Source of the DNA: Hydrangea macrophylla
Lineage: Eukaryota > Streptophyta > Magnoliopsida > Cornales > Hydrangeaceae
Direction of reading: 5' to 3'
DNA: 64,000 bases
NCBI GenBank assembly: GCA_033977485.1
Contig: CM066995.1
Location: 49,351,162-49,415,161, forward strand
The number at the start of each line of letters is the position of its first letter. The stretch's first letter is position 1. Below the pieces are notes generated by a model, which was not told the origin of the DNA, did not search any database, and saw nothing but the letters and a program-made list of their open reading frames with translations. Shown here one piece after another: positions 11,813-24,216 of this stretch. The position numbers and the translations under genes are program-made.

Positions 11813-12024
11813 GATGTTTCAAATATTCACCCTATTGAGTTCAATGCATAGTGACTATGTATGCCATGCCACAATATATAAATGTGCACAGTTCACCAAC
11901 ACAATCAACAGATGCTAGCATATGAGCATTTCTACAATTATAACAATATTATCTCTACAATTACACACTCCACTCGACGTCACTCAGCATATAACATCAC
12001 TCATTCCCAAGGCTCTAAACTTAT

Positions 12025-12036
12025 GCTCTGATACCA
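12025..12036 (-). other. Primer-binding site, tRNA-iMet (element F)
   Basis: On the - strand the 12-nt TGGTATCAGAGC lies 5 nt inside the 5' LTR and is complementary to the 3' end of initiator tRNA-Met. Complementarity stops after 12 nt. Confidence 0.9.
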
Positions 12037-12041
12037 CTAAA

Positions 12042-12592
12042 TGTCATAGCCCGGTCCCATAATAGCATAATCGAAGCCCGTGGCATGCCACCGGGGCTAA
12101 ACCAATTCATTAACGTTCCTATAAAGTTAGTTTTAAGAACACATGTAGCAGAACAAAACAAATCATTTTGAAAATCAGCAGTCCAATCGACTGCACCTCG
12201 TGCCTAGTCGACTGATACTAGTCCAGCAAAAAATTTGAATTTAAAATATAATCCAGTCGACTGTTTTCTATGCCCAGTCGACTGGGGCTTAAAATCTTCA
12301 GTCGACTAGGACGGTCCGATCGACTGAAGTCCAACCTGATACAAAAATATCTGACTTGAAAACATGACCCAGTCAACTGTGTCGGGGACCCAGTCGATTG
12401 ATCCTCTATAAAAGAATGCAGTGAGTTGCTAGAAAAGAGGCTCCAATTGACTGTTTCCTCAACCAGTCAACTAGTTTATGGCAGCAGCACACATTCTACA
12501 GACTTTCTAAGTTTAAAAGCTTTCTGAAAATCTCTAGGGACCAAACATACACACCACACTCATGCCAAAGTGATCCTAATTGGATTAAAACA
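12042..12592 (-). repeat. 5' LTR of element F with CAGTCGACTG cluster
   Basis: About 551 bp, with TG at 12592 and CA at 12042 on the - strand. The inner boundary is fixed by the primer site; the outer one (TGTTTTAATCC) is inferred from the TG end and from where homology to the LTR of C resumes. Positions 12186-12468 hold about ten copies or variants of the palindrome CAGTCGACTG. Confidence 0.7.
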
Positions 12593-12621
12593 TTACTAAA
12601 ATATAACCATTGATGACTTCA

Positions 12622-15122
12622 TGTAATACCCATACCCGGAGAAATGAGATAATATCTGTTTAGCAAGCATTAATTAGTATAATTAATAGTATGCCATAAT
12701 TTGGCTAAGTTTCAGTTACCCCGACGTGATAAGTGTTCCAAAAAAAAGCATAGTTGGATAGATATAAAATGGGACCCAAGGGAGGTCCAGATTAAGTAAA
12801 TTGCATTTAGTTGTATTTATATGATTAAATGAATAATTGTTTAATTGCTTTAATATTTTATTGATTGTTGCAATATTTTATAGTGCCAGTTTGGGTACCC
12901 GTGTGAGAGTGAATAGGAACCGAATTCATAACTAGTAGGTTAATTAGCAATTTTTTCAAAATATGTGGGACCACGTTTGGGACCCACGCGCGACATAGAC
13001 AAATACCTACTTAGATATTGGGTAGTTAATACAATTGTTTAGGGGATTTCATAATAAAGCTTAAGGAAATATTGGGGAGGTAAATGGAAATCAACCAAAG
13101 TTGGCTAGGAAGCTCAAGAGGTTGACACCTCTTGAGCATGACTCATCCATCATCTTCTCCACGTATATCAAAACAAGAAATTAGATACAAGAGAAGAGAA
13201 ATTCAGCCATTGATGGAAGCTTTGCCGACTCCATCGTTTCTTCGTCGTTTCGTCACCGTTGGTGCACCATTTCGTGAATTGAGACCGTATTCAGACTCGT
13301 AGAGGTGAGAGGATCGCCTCTATACCTTTCATTCTCAATTCTGTTAAAGTTTTGCCACGACCCTCTTTGAGGTGACGATACATATACATGATATTTGTAT
13401 GTACGTAGGATTATCATTAGAGTTAATTAGAGCTTAAATTTACAAGGAATTTGGGGTTCTAGGCTTTAATTGGAGCAATTTGTGTGGTGAGTACTCTAAT
13501 CCTACATTAGGTGTTAAATGGTGCTTATGTGATATTGAGTATGACTATATGCTTAAATCTTGAATTATTAGATAAAGCATGTGTTAATTTGAGCCTAACA
13601 TGTAAATTTTTGTGGAAATTGCTATGTGTTATGTTAGACGTGCTTATGTGCTTAATTAGGTCAATGGATGTCAAGTAGTGATCACCATTATTTAGCACAT
13701 ATTAACAGGACGATGTTTTCCTCAAGAAAAAGGGGACGGTGGTGACGACCACAACGATTTGACTACGGTCACGTGAGACTGTGTGTTTTCACTATATGCG
13801 ACGTTAAAGTGAGAAAAGGCTCAGAATCTTGGGTCAGATGCGATGGTGATTAGTTACTTGACATGCCAGTGACCATTTCATACTCAAATGATACGGTTAA
13901 AGTATTCACTAAGCGTAAGTTTAAAAATAAAACTATTTTCTGTGTGGTTATTGAATAACCACCGCAAGTACGGATCGTGACGAGGGAATGAAGTGATCGG
14001 GAGTCTGGGTGAAGGGTCATTATATCTATATGTTCATAAGCTTGTAAATATGTTAGCTTGATGGAATTTGGACTCTTGCTTGTAATGTTGTAACTTATAG
14101 TTGTAAATGGTTTTTGTTGGAGAACAAGTTGCAAACTTCTTTTGTAAGTTGAAGATATTAAGCACCACCTTTTAATGCTTTAAGATGTGGGTTAAAACTT
14201 GTAATATGTTGGCTGTTCTTCCCTTGAGTTTAAGTTGTTGAGCTCTTGAACTCATGATTTAAGAAATGATGTTGTGTTTAAGCCTTTGGTTTTATGTTGA
14301 GTCAAGCATTGATAAGAGAAAGCAAGTTTGTTCTTTCAAATGGTTTTTATGGTTTTGGTTGATTAAGAGAACTTGCAAGTATTTGGAAATGAAGTTATGG
14401 AACCTCATGTGATGGATCTTTAGTTAAAACAAGTTGTTGAAGGCTTTTGAATTTAACTTGACAAAGAAATTTCCATTTCTCTATTACTTGTGTGAAGTTG
14501 GAGAGTTTATGATTAGTTCTTCATTTGATTGAGGTTTGAGTTATGTTTAAAGTGGTTGTGGGAACCGAAATATGTTGTTGATATGTTTATTGAGTATTTA
14601 GATGGTGTTCCCAAGAGTTTTGGAAGGTTTGGAATCAAAAATAGAAGTTCAGAAATGTTTTGAACTGTTTAAATAGGGGTTTTAGCAGCAAATTTCACTT
14701 CTGCAGAATCCGGATCGATCCGGGTCTGGAGCGGATCGATCCAGGACATCTGGAGGAGCAGAAAATGAGATTCTGCTAAATCCGAATCGATCCAATTTTG
14801 GGGCGGATCGATCTGTTTTTCTATTTTCAGCCCGACGGCTTTTACGAAAACGAACATAACTCTCTCTAAAAAATTCGGATTCGCGCGCCATTTTTTGTGT
14901 TGGAACCAGGACTCAAAGACCTATGTTTTGGTATAAAATTTACTATACTTCATTCATGACCATTTTACCCTTGGGGCTGTTTTGTCACAGTAAGGTTCTT
15001 TTGTGTCGTTTAAAACTCGTATTTCTTAGTAATTCGCTTGTTTCTTTGCTAATTAGTATAAATGATCGCTTGTGGCATTGTTACAAGTGTCCTAATCCGC
15101 CAGGGCGGGTTGGGGTGTGACA
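12622..15122 (+). mobile_element. Solo LTR of a Ty3-like element (G)
   Basis: A 2501-bp unit starting TGTAATACCC and ending GGTGTGACA. It is flanked by an exact 5-bp duplication, CTTCA (12617-12621 and 15123-15127). Removing it joins the flanks to read as in the uninterrupted LTR at 47808. It has no primer site, gag or pol, so it is a solo LTR left by LTR-LTR recombination. Positions 14708-14814 hold four GGATCGATCC-type palindromes, and a TATA box (GGTATAAAA, about 14929) follows about 115 bp later. The short ORFs inside are not convincing genes. Confidence 0.92.
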
Positions 15123-15488
15123 CTTCATGTTTGAACACCATAGCTTGAAAATCAAGATGTTCAACCTTAACTAAAATCCGTTTTTAATGATAAAAATGAA
15201 AGAGTATACACCATAGTTGCTGTATTTAAAGTTTTAGAGCTTAATTTGTTCATAGGAGAAAGTTTATTAAAATTGAAGTTTTGACATCATTTAGTTTTTA
15301 GTAAAATCTGAGCGCTACGGATCGATTCGTGTTAAATTGATTGCAAATTTTTAATCCTTGCGGAAAAACAAAGAATTTCATATGTTACATGTCATGTTTT
15401 AATCCGGATTACAAAATGGGTCAAAAAGACCCTGAAATTATGAAACAGGGGTGTTTTCACGAGGAAGAAGAAGCCTCAGCTTCTCCTC

Positions 15489-15834
15489 ATGCGCGCGATC
15501 GCGCGAGCGGCCCGCGCGTGCGAGGTGCGTGTTTTCAGGGCAGAAAGAAAAGTTTTAAAAAGAAAAATGAAAAATGGGCAGGTTGCGCGAGCAACCCGCG
15601 CGCGCAATCCTTGTGCTTTCTGGCAGTTAGAAAAGTTTTAAAAAAAAAACGAAAAACAGGCATATCGCGCGAACGACCCCTCGCGCGAGTGGCCCACGCG
15701 CGTGACCTAACAGTTTTCAGTTACTGTCTGTTTTCTGCTAAGGGATTGTTTGGAATAACTTTTAAAGATTGTTAAGGTACTGTTTGGGAATTTCACTAAA
15801 TCAGAATCTTCTTATTATGTTTGGATTATAAAAG
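15489..15834 (+). promoter_or_regulatory. Self-complementary CG-rich cluster and TATA box in the 5' LTR of C
   Basis: Positions 15489-15708 carry strings such as GCGCGCGATCGCGCGAG and CGCGCGAGTGGCCCACGCGC in otherwise AT-rich DNA. GATTATAAAAG follows at about 15824. The other LTR copy (48171-48282) includes a near-perfect palindrome with 10-nt arms AGGTCGCGCG / CGCGCGACCT. This is the inferred U3 promoter. Confidence 0.55.
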
Positions 15835-16098
15835 CAATGATTTACAACTCGTCTAACCCCGTACGCACGTTGTTCCTATTTCTAGTTGTTTACACATTCT
15901 GTATGAATTTTCATGACATACAGGTGAAGTCAGTTGTTCATGCATGGTGAGTGGTGGTCAGTGTTGAAAAGAGTACGAGGTGGACATTGTGTTTGGACAC
16001 TCCCTGGTAATTGTGGACCAAAGTGTGACTTTTGAGATTGCGATGAAAGTATCTTTGAAATGCGACGGTGACAAAACTGGACACTCCCTGACACCCAT

Positions 16099-17745
16099 TG
16101 ACACGTCTAAATAGTTGTGCGCTCTTCTGCAGCACCCAAGTGTAGGTGATCGTGCAAGTAATATAGTACTAGAAGTCCAGGTCGATCCCACAGGGAAGGA
16201 ATAGGAGGAATGCCTACTAAGTTATAACCTAAAGCAAAAGAAAAGAAAATAAGAATATAGAAGTGGAGGTGTACTAACAAATCCTAATTAATTAAATTAA
16301 ACTAAATAATAAACTAAAGTATAAAGAAACATAACTAATTAAACAAATAAACTAAAGGTGTTAGAAATACGTGAATCCACATTGATCCTAACCATCTACC
16401 ATGCATACTCATTAATGTTCTCTGGAGTTTATTCCTTTTCAGCATTCCGTATTTTTCTAAAGATAAAGAATCAATAGCCCTTTCATGACCGGGACTACAT
16501 CATCACAAGTGATTTAAAATACTTGAAAGACGGTTTAAAACAATGGTAATTACTTGCACTCTAAATTGTGTTAGCATTCAAAGTGGTTTTCAAAAGTCAT
16601 TGAAGAAAATAGCCTTAAGGCTTTAAGTTCTAAAAACTGTTGTGACAAACTGAGCTTATTGGGACGATTTGATGACAGATTTCTAAAACAGAAAGTCATG
16701 GAATACTTAAAAGAATCATCTCAAGATTTAACATGTTCGATCGATCGAAGTGCTCTCGATCGATCGGACAGCGTCATCCTTCAATCGATCGAAATGCCTT
16801 CGATCGCTTGACTATGGCTCGGGTTCGATCGATCGAAATACCTTCGATCGATCGAGCCCAAGGTTTCTAAAGATTGCATGGCAGAGGTTGGGAATCAATG
16901 TTTCATCACATATTCCCAACGTCTAAACTACGGAAACATAATAAATCTAATGCAGAGATAGTAAAACAAGGCAATCATAACATATAAACTAATAAACAAT
17001 GAAATAAAGATAAAGGAAAGGAAAAACCTGAATATAATCTGATTATAACTTGTAAATAACATGAAACTAACTTGAATCTTCAATAATCTTCAATATAACA
17101 ATGGAAAAGATGAATAAGAACATGAATCTAACCTAATCTACTCCTAATCTAACCCTAAAACTACCCTAAACTACTGTTTTCTGCGTTCTGGAGCGTCCTC
17201 CCTTCGTCTGGCATCAAAACGACTTATATATAGGGTTCCTGCAGCATTTACGCAACTTTTGGGTGAAAATAAGGTTCAATCGATCGAGCTTAGTTCGATC
17301 GATCGAAGGTTCGATCGATTGAACTCTCCTCAATCGCTTGAACTTCTCTGATTTTGACAGCACTGTGTACCGATGGGAGAATGGCCATAACGTTTTACTC
17401 GGACCTCGGATTAACCTCCCGTTTGCTGCCACGCGACCGTAACTCAAAGGCCTACATTTTATATCTCTGGGAAAATCTTCCAAATCTGAAGTCTTCATTG
17501 TCAAAAATGGCGTTTTCTCAGCTACTTCTGTTGTTCTCTTCACCAGAATCACTTTCTTTAGCTACACTTCATTGATTTTGCATCCTAATACCTATAAAAA
17601 CAATGCAAAAACATATGGTTTAGCATTAACACAATAAAAAGAACATTGTTATTAGAATGCACCTAAATATAGGGACTTTGGGGATAAAAATATGCATAAA
17701 GGACCATGTAATACGCTATAAACATGCACTTTTCACCTCGAATCA
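16099..17745 (-). repeat. 3' LTR of element H
   Basis: 1647 bp, TG...CA on the - strand (TGATTCGAGG to GACGTGTCA). It contains TTCGATCGATCGAA palindromes in two clusters (16737-16861 and 17279-17345). A TATA box reading CTATATATAAG on the - strand lies at about 17222-17233, downstream of the second cluster. The LTR end carries the Athila-type CTGTGGGATCGACCTGGACT. Confidence 0.92.
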
Positions 17746-19687
17746 CACCCCCCAACTAGCTCGTTGCTAGTCCCTAGCAATGAAGTGAACTACAACAGTG
17801 TTTATTTAACTCTAAAAATTAAAAACAAAAGAAAGTAAAAATCTAACTCACTTTCACAGGAATCGCGATTGCATTTAGCGTATGCAACAAGCCTTTAAAC
17901 CCCTAGGTTCCACCTAGTGGACGAGTGTTGTCTCGTGAGGGTTTGTAGTGAATTTACCCACAAAATTCATGTTATTGGTAATGGTTCTCATTTAAATGTT
18001 TTCAAGAAATTTTTCCTCTTATTTAGCAATGTAGTTAAGCTCAACAATCTCATGAAACTCTCTAGTAAGCCATAGCAATGCAACGCACACATTACAGTTA
18101 ATCTACTATCAAAGTCATTAGAATGTTCCATACCTATCAATCTTCAAGTGTGTGTGTGAATGGACAACCAAAATACAAAACTTTAATTTCAAAGCTCGCA
18201 TAACCTAAGATTCTATCAAGACGTTCATTTTGACTCAACTCTCACCGGGATTACACTCTCAAGATGAAATCACTCCGAATTAGGTATAATAATTATCACT
18301 CATGACATGGAAGCTATAAAGAGTAATTGTAAATGGAATCTAACGCTTCTCATATCTAAATAGAAAAACGGAAATTTTATAGTGCACAAAGTCTCACGAA
18401 AGGATACTTTTCACTAGAAGAGCGAGATACCGTGGAGAACTCTCTCGTTACCTTAATTTCAAATCCAATTTACCTAGAATCATTAGGACTTTGAAAAAGA
18501 GGTGTTAAGTGAAAGAAGAATGATATACAACTGGGTTAAAGGATGTGATTGGAATGTCTATTACAACTTTTCAAACTTTCCCACATCTCCAAGCTCTCTC
18601 TCATCTTTTCTTCTTTTTTTTCCTTTTTATTCCCACACTCTTCTTTCTATTTTTTTTTCTTTTGTAACAACCATTGGCCTATTTTTTTTTCTTCTTTTTT
18701 TTTCTTTCCCTTATTCACACTAACAAATTTCTTGTCATTGCAACACATCCCAATCACTCCTAAATAAAGAACTGATGCTTGAACTCTAATTTCGAGTTAG
18801 GTATTGACTTTAGGATTGTGTAGACAAGGTAAATATGATAAGGCTCAAAAGGTGAAATAAAGGAATATCATAGAGGTAGGCCAAGGCTTTATTATGCGTG
18901 TATGGTCAAAAGATGGCCTAAATCATCTTCTAAGTTCATACGATTATTCATTTCAGTAAATTCAAGAGCTCTAAATTTGGTAAATCCTGAACGTTCTCTT
19001 CTAGTAATCAGTCAAAATGAAGAAAATTGAGTCTTCCAACGAATTAAAACGCTTTTCAAAAAGTAAGAGTAATTTTATAAAACCCTCAAAAATAAAGAAA
19101 GGCACAAAAGCTCACTTGAGTTATTAGTCTCTACTACAGTCTCTCAAGATGCCTAAGCTATGCTTACTAATCCATTTTAGCTAAGTACAAGGTTGTCACA
19201 ACGTGCTCAAAGTTGTTTGAAGATTAAAAAGCATAAAATATACTATAAATAAGATAGTAAACAAACTATCATTGTGTATCACATACTAGTAACATACAGA
19301 AAATAACACTACTGCATCATAACTTACTACATTAACTAAGGGAGAAATACAAGAACCATTTTATTATCTTTAAAAATAAAATTTAAAAATTTAAAAATTT
19401 TGACAATTTTAATTTACTGAGTCTTGTGCTACTAAGCAGGTATATGACACTAAAGCATAAAAAGAAAGAACCGAGGCATGCAATGACTCACTCCCCCCAA
19501 CTAAAACTAAACATTGTCCTCAATGTTCTAAACTAAGTACATGGACATGTAAAGTAAAGCGAGAGAAGGAAGGATGTTACCTCGAGACGTTAATATCCAT
19601 ATATTTTTTTCTAGTTACCTGCAAAATCATTAGTAGCAACAAGGAAAAATACGGAATATAATACAACTACTCAGTAAATAAATTCGG
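17746..19687 (-). other. Non-coding 3' region of element H with conserved hairpins and polypurine tract
   Basis: No convincing ORF; the poly-T/CT stretch near 18590-18720 gives only low-complexity frames. Close to the 3' LTR a block of about 125 bp (17860-17985) is strongly conserved with 45320-45450 of element D. It includes two adjacent inverted repeats, CTAGGT/ACCTAG (17903-17917) and ACGAG/CTCGT (17921-17936). The polypurine tract reads TTGGGGGGTG on the - strand, just before the LTR at 17745. This is a candidate RNA cis-element for packaging or 3' processing. Confidence 0.7.
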
Positions 19688-21361
19688 TTAATCAAGATTT
19701 TTATCATAAAGTAATAACCGAAATTTTTGAGGATCTTCCCAATAAAATAATTTAACAGTGAGAAGAACATTAGGATCCTCATAAAATTGCAACTCCCCCC
19801 AACTAATGTCAGGCTCAAGGTCAGAGGAGATGATGCAAAACCTATGGCTTCCAAAGTTATTGGGCATAGTTATAAGAGGAATACCACACTTTTTAGGAAT
19901 TATACTCAAAGAAAGATCTTTAGTGTTGGTATTTTCTATAACAGCCTCTATTTTTTTATTATCAAAAACAGGCGGAGGCCATGGTTCGATAAAAGGGGCA
20001 GTGTCTAAGTAATGTTCTAATAAAGTTTCACTACCCTCCTCTTGTTCTAGAACAGAATCTATGGAGATGTAATCATATGAATTGGATTTCTGTTCTATGT
20101 ACATTGATTTGGACTGGACTTGGATAAAGCTATCTATTTGGGCCTCAATGTCAGTATTACTCAAGAAGGTCAAGCAGTCTAGCAGATTACTAGCTTCTTG
20201 TTGAAGTTTAAGATCATCTAACGTGGGCCCAAAAATTTCTAAGTCCTCTCTCAAAGAATTATGAAAGTTAAAATTTTGCGAAATACATGTGCTAGAATCC
20301 TTACCATCCTCTTCCACAACACATTCTATTTGTTCATTAATGGGGTACACATGACTTTCAAGCTTGAGATGAGAGCTTCGATTGATAGCAAGGATAGGTG
20401 ATGGGCAACTTGGTGACACCACCTCTTCGGCCGAAAGAGGTGAAGGTTCATGAATATCAGATGAATCTAAATCAAATTTAGAAATTTCAATAACGTCCTC
20501 CCTTGCATCACTATCAAAGGTAGGGGTAAAGTCAACAGGGGACTCATCCTTTCCTAATTGCGTGCAATCACCTAAACTCTCATCATCTTTTAAAACCTCA
20601 TTCTCATCCTCGTAACTCTCCTCACTATATGTGTCATCTATTGAAGTACTCTTGACAAAGAGATTGTGCAACTTTATCAAGGCAGTGAAGGAGTTGTTGT
20701 CTGGGGTTGCATATTGAGGAAAAAATGGTTCTACAACTTCATGCTCAATGGTTTGGTTTTGGAGTTCAGACATTATTATACACCCGTCATTATCCTCCAA
20801 TTCCATTCCATTATTAGTGTCTTGAAATTTAAGTTGTAGTATTGAAGGATTGGTATAGTCTTCTAAAGGTTGGCTAGCATATGCTTGTTGATATCTAGTT
20901 TCTAATTTATCGAGTGCACTATCTAGCCTTTTCATTTCACTCAGTAGCAATTTTAACATACCATTATCCTCAACTTGGTTATTATCCTCATTATTACCAT
21001 ATGAAGTTTCGCCTCATTGTTGTTGATAGTAATTCCCATCCCATTGTGTTTGTGGACAAGACTCGCCAAAGGGAAAGTCTTGGTGCGTTTGGTAATCGTG
21101 GGAGCTACTACTATATCCTACATTATCATTTTGGTTATATCCCCATTGTGATTGATAGAACTCTTCATGTGGAGGTTCTTGATACGTTGGATAATACGGG
21201 GGACTACCACTATTGTTTTCCCATTGTGGTGGTTGGTAGCACTCAGTTTGATAATCTGCGTCATATGTGGGTGCTTGCCAACTTGGGGGATAATTTTCAT
21301 TACCTAAAGTGTACATATTCATGATGTTTGTGTTGTATGGAGGGTAATATGGATAAGACAT
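19688..21361 (-). pseudogene. Single ORF of element H, gag-position protein of unknown function, one stop codon
   Basis: I do not recognise this 557-codon protein. It starts at 21361, about 200 bp after the 5' LTR. Residues 1-115 are rich in Tyr, Gln, Pro and Asn (MSYPYYPPYNTNIM...). An amphipathic, probably coiled-coil stretch follows (MLKLLLSEMKRLDSALDKLE), then a long acidic, Ser-rich region and a hydrophobic, basic C-terminal end (LTVKLFYWEDPQKFRLLLYD). No CCHC knuckle, DTG, YVDD or DDE motif is present. The position and the Tyr/Asn-rich to coiled-coil order recall the part of Athila gag after the zinc knuckle (compare 35430-35900 in D); that origin is inference. The one in-frame stop, TGA at 21014-21016, is consistent with a CGA codon after C-to-T change. 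The frame is otherwise open throughout, which suggests recent selection on the protein. Confidence 0.7.
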
Positions 21362-21534
21362 GTTTATCCAAAATTTTTAAACAATAAAATTTTTATTTAT
21401 TTACTTGTGAGAAAAAAGTCCAACAATTTTTATTGGTATTATATATTTATTTATTTATTATTTTTTTGTAATTTTTTTTTTAAGAAAAAGAAAAAAAATG
21501 GAAATAATTTAGTAAAATCCTAACCTAGTTGCCT

Positions 21535-21552
21535 TCCCCGGCAACGGCGCCA
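21535..21552 (-). other. Primer-binding site, tRNA-Asp (element H)
   Basis: TGGCGCCGTTGCCGGGGA on the - strand, 18 nt, complementary to the tRNA-Asp 3' end. It starts 6 nt from the LTR. Complementarity stops after 18 nt, the usual limit set by m1A58. Confidence 0.93.
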
Positions 21553-21558
21553 AAAACT

Positions 21559-23219
21559 TGACACGTCTAAATAGTTGTGCGCTCTTGTGCAACACCAAAG
21601 TGTAGGTGATCGTGCAAGTAATATAGTACTGGAAGTCCAGGTCGTTCCCACAGGGAAGGAATAGGAGGAATGCCTACTAAGTGATAACCTAAAGCAAAAG
21701 AAAAGAAAATAAGAATATAGAAGTGGAGGTGTACTAACAAATCCTAATTAATTAAATTAAATTAAATAATAAACTAAAGTATAAAGAAACATAACTAATT
21801 AAACAAATAAACTAAAGGTGTTAGAAATACGTGAATCCACATTGATCCTAACCATCTACCATGCATACTCATTAATGTTCTCTGGAGTTCATTCCTTTTC
21901 AGCATTCCGTATTTTTCTAAAGATAAAGAATCAATAGCCCTTTCATGACCGGGACTACATCATCACAAGTGATTTAAAATACTTGAAAGACGGTTTAAAA
22001 CAATGGTAATTACTTGCACTCTAAATGGTGTTAGCATTCAAAGTGGTTTTCAAAAGTCATTGAAGAAAATAGCCTTAAGGCTTTAAGTTCTAAAAACTGT
22101 TGTGACAAACTGAGCTTATTGGGACAATTTGATGACAGATTTCTAAAACAGAAAGTCATGGAATACTTAAAAGAATCATCTAAAGATTTAACATGTTCGA
22201 TCGATCGAAGTGCTCTCGATCGATCGGACAGCGTCATCCTTCAATCGATCGAAATGCCTTTGATCGCTTGACTATGGCTCGGGTTCGATCGATCGAAATA
22301 CCTTCGATCGATCGAGCCCAAGGTTTCTAAAGATTGCATGGCAGAGATTGGGAATCAATGTTTCATCACATATTCCCAACGTCTAAACACGGAAACATAA
22401 TAAATCTAATGCAGAGATAGTAAAACAAGGCAATCATAACATATAAACTAATAAACAATGAAATAAAGATAAAGGAAAGGAAAAACCTGAATATAATCTG
22501 ATTATAACTTGTAAATAACATGAAACTAACTTGAATCTTCAATAATCTTCAATATAACAATGGAAAAGATGAATAAGAACATGAATCTAACCTAATCTAC
22601 TCCTAATCTAACCCTAAAACTACCCTAAACTGCTGTTTTCTGCATTCTGGAGCGTCCTCCCTTCGTCTGGCGTCAAAACGACTTATATATAGGGTTCCTG
22701 CAGCGTTTACGCAACTTTTGGGTGAAAATAAGGTTCGATCGATCGAACTTAGTTCGATCGATCGAAGGTTCGATCGATCGAAGGTTCGATCGATTGAACT
22801 CTCCTCAATCGCTTGAACTTCTCTGATTTTGACAGCACTGTGCACCGATGGGAGAATGGCCATAGCGTTTTACTCGGACCTCGGATTGACCTCTCGTTTG
22901 TGGCCACGCGACCGTAACTCAAAGATCTACATTTTATATCTCTGGGAAAATCTTCCAAATCTGAAGTATTCATTGTCAAAAATGGAATTTTCTCAGCTGC
23001 TTCTGTAGTTCTCTTCACCAGAATCACTTTCTTTAGCTGCACTTCATTGATTTTGCATCCTAATACCTATAAAACAATGCAAAAACATATGGTTTAGCAT
23101 TAACACAATAAAAAGAACATTGTTATTAGAATGCACCTAAATATAGGGACTTTGGGGATAAAAATATGCATAAAGGACCATGTAATACGCTATAAACATG
23201 CACTTTTCACCTCGAATCA
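21559..23219 (-). repeat. 5' LTR of element H
   Basis: 1661 bp, near-identical to 16099-17745. The TTCGATCGATCGAA clusters lie at 22198-22322 and 22735-22815, the second with one extra repeat unit relative to the 3' LTR. The TATA box is at about 22681-22692 on the - strand. Confidence 0.92.
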
Positions 23220-24121
23220 CCCATGGTAGCGTTAAAGCGTGTGACGCCAAACTTGGACATTCCCTGGCGCCCATGGTAGTGGTAAAGTGTGGCCTACGGA
23301 CACTCCCTGGTACCCAAGTCTGGATACTGTGTGAGGTTTCTCTGGTATTTGCGAGGTGGATTAGGTACTAAAGTGTAAGACATTGGACACTCCCTGGTAC
23401 CCCGTACTAAAGTGTGAGGCAAACTGGACACTCCCTGGTACCCCGTTACTAAAATGTGGTCATCTTAGTGTTTCAAAGATACTAGTGTGATAGAGTTGGG
23501 TATTGTGTTGTCAAGAGAAAAGAGTTGATAAGATGAGAATGGTTGCATTGGTCTCATGCACGGTCATATGTTTTATGAACTAAAGTTTATAATGTGATTC
23601 TTATTGTTTTATCAATTGAATGATTAACCCGTTGATTAATGAAATTGAAAAATGGAAAATAGTAAATGAGTATGTTTTACATTTGAGCATATGTTTTTAA
23701 TACTCACCAGCTTCTTGAAGCTGACGACGTTGATGCGTCCTAGACATTCGTGTCTAGGCTTTTCAGGTTATAATCAGGAGGGACCTTATGACTATTCCAA
23801 TTGAGAAAGGCTGCTTATGAAGAGAAACTGTTTATCATTATCTTATGCTTTAAGTTATGAACTATTATTGTAATAAGGATGACTGTAATAGATAGATATT
23901 ATTTTATTTCTAGGCGAAGTGTGCCTTAGTTGATCCCGTGCTGTAATATTATTAAGTTAGAAAATTTTTGTAAGCCTTGATTGGTCTACTCTGATTTATG
24001 GTTTTATGTTGTTCGACGTTTGGGACAGATTTGATCCTTCAAACTGTCGTGACCTACGGGTCCATAAAGGAAATTAAACGCTTTCCATATTTATGCTACG
24101 TCGGGACATGAAAGGATTTAG

Positions 24122-24139
24122 TGGTATCAGAACTAGGTT
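24122..24139 (+). other. Primer-binding site, tRNA-iMet, mutated (element C)
   Basis: TGGTATCAGAACTAGGTT matches the complement of initiator tRNA-Met over 18 nt, apart from two transitions (G-to-A and C-to-T). It begins about 10 nt after the LTR end. Complementarity ends at 18 nt. Confidence 0.85.
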
Positions 24140-24216
24140 ATCTCAAAATAGTTTAGCCAGGTTAGGGTTTACCAATATAGACTCGATTCCACATTTCGTT
24201 ACGTGTTACACACCCG

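Larger units (their letters stand above)
8094..12592 (-). mobile_element. Ty3/gypsy element in antisense, 5' part (element F)
   Basis: Read on the - strand the order is 5' LTR (12592-12042), tRNA-iMet primer site (12036-12025), gag, protease, RT-RNase H and the first part of integrase. It is broken at 8094 by the insertion of element I. The missing integrase C-terminus and 3' LTR should lie left of the window. The coding frame is interrupted by many stops. F lies in the 5' LTR of element C. Protein motifs fit a chromovirus, possibly Tekay-like, but the chromodomain region is absent here, so the lineage is not secure. Confidence 0.8.
16099..23219 (-). mobile_element. Non-autonomous Athila-related LTR element with one ORF (H)
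   Basis: A 7.1-kb element on the - strand: 5' LTR (23219-21559), tRNA-Asp primer site, one long ORF (21361-19688), a 1.9-kb non-coding 3' region, polypurine tract and 3' LTR (17745-16099). It is flanked by an exact CCCAT duplication (16094-16098 and 23220-23224), and the flanks rejoin into the LTR of C. The two LTRs differ at only a modest number of positions, so the insertion is fairly young. It has no protease, RT, RNase H or integrase and must use another element's enzymes. Element D is the best candidate helper in this window because it shares the primer site, LTR-end sequence and a conserved 3' block. Confidence 0.9.
12593..24112 (+). repeat. 5' LTR of element C, 5'-truncated and interrupted by G and H
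   Basis: After removing G and H, the segments 12593-12621, 15123-16098 and 23220-24112 form one LTR. It matches 47770-49559, the distal part of C's 3' LTR, and ends ...GACATGAA against GGGGCGTGACA there. The proximal part (equivalent to 32169-32631 and 47235-47770) is missing, presumably displaced by F. A TATA box (GATTATAAAAG, about 15824-15834) lies about 120 bp after a GC-rich self-complementary cluster (15489-15708). Confidence 0.8.

Noticed and set aside
12622..15122. A host gene or full element in this interval.
   Set aside because: TG...CA ends with an exact CTTCA duplication and no internal primer site or coding domain make it a solo LTR.
18502..18767. Two Phe/Ser-rich ORFs, possibly membrane proteins.
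   Set aside because: They translate a poly-T/CT tract in the non-coding 3' region of H, antisense to the element.
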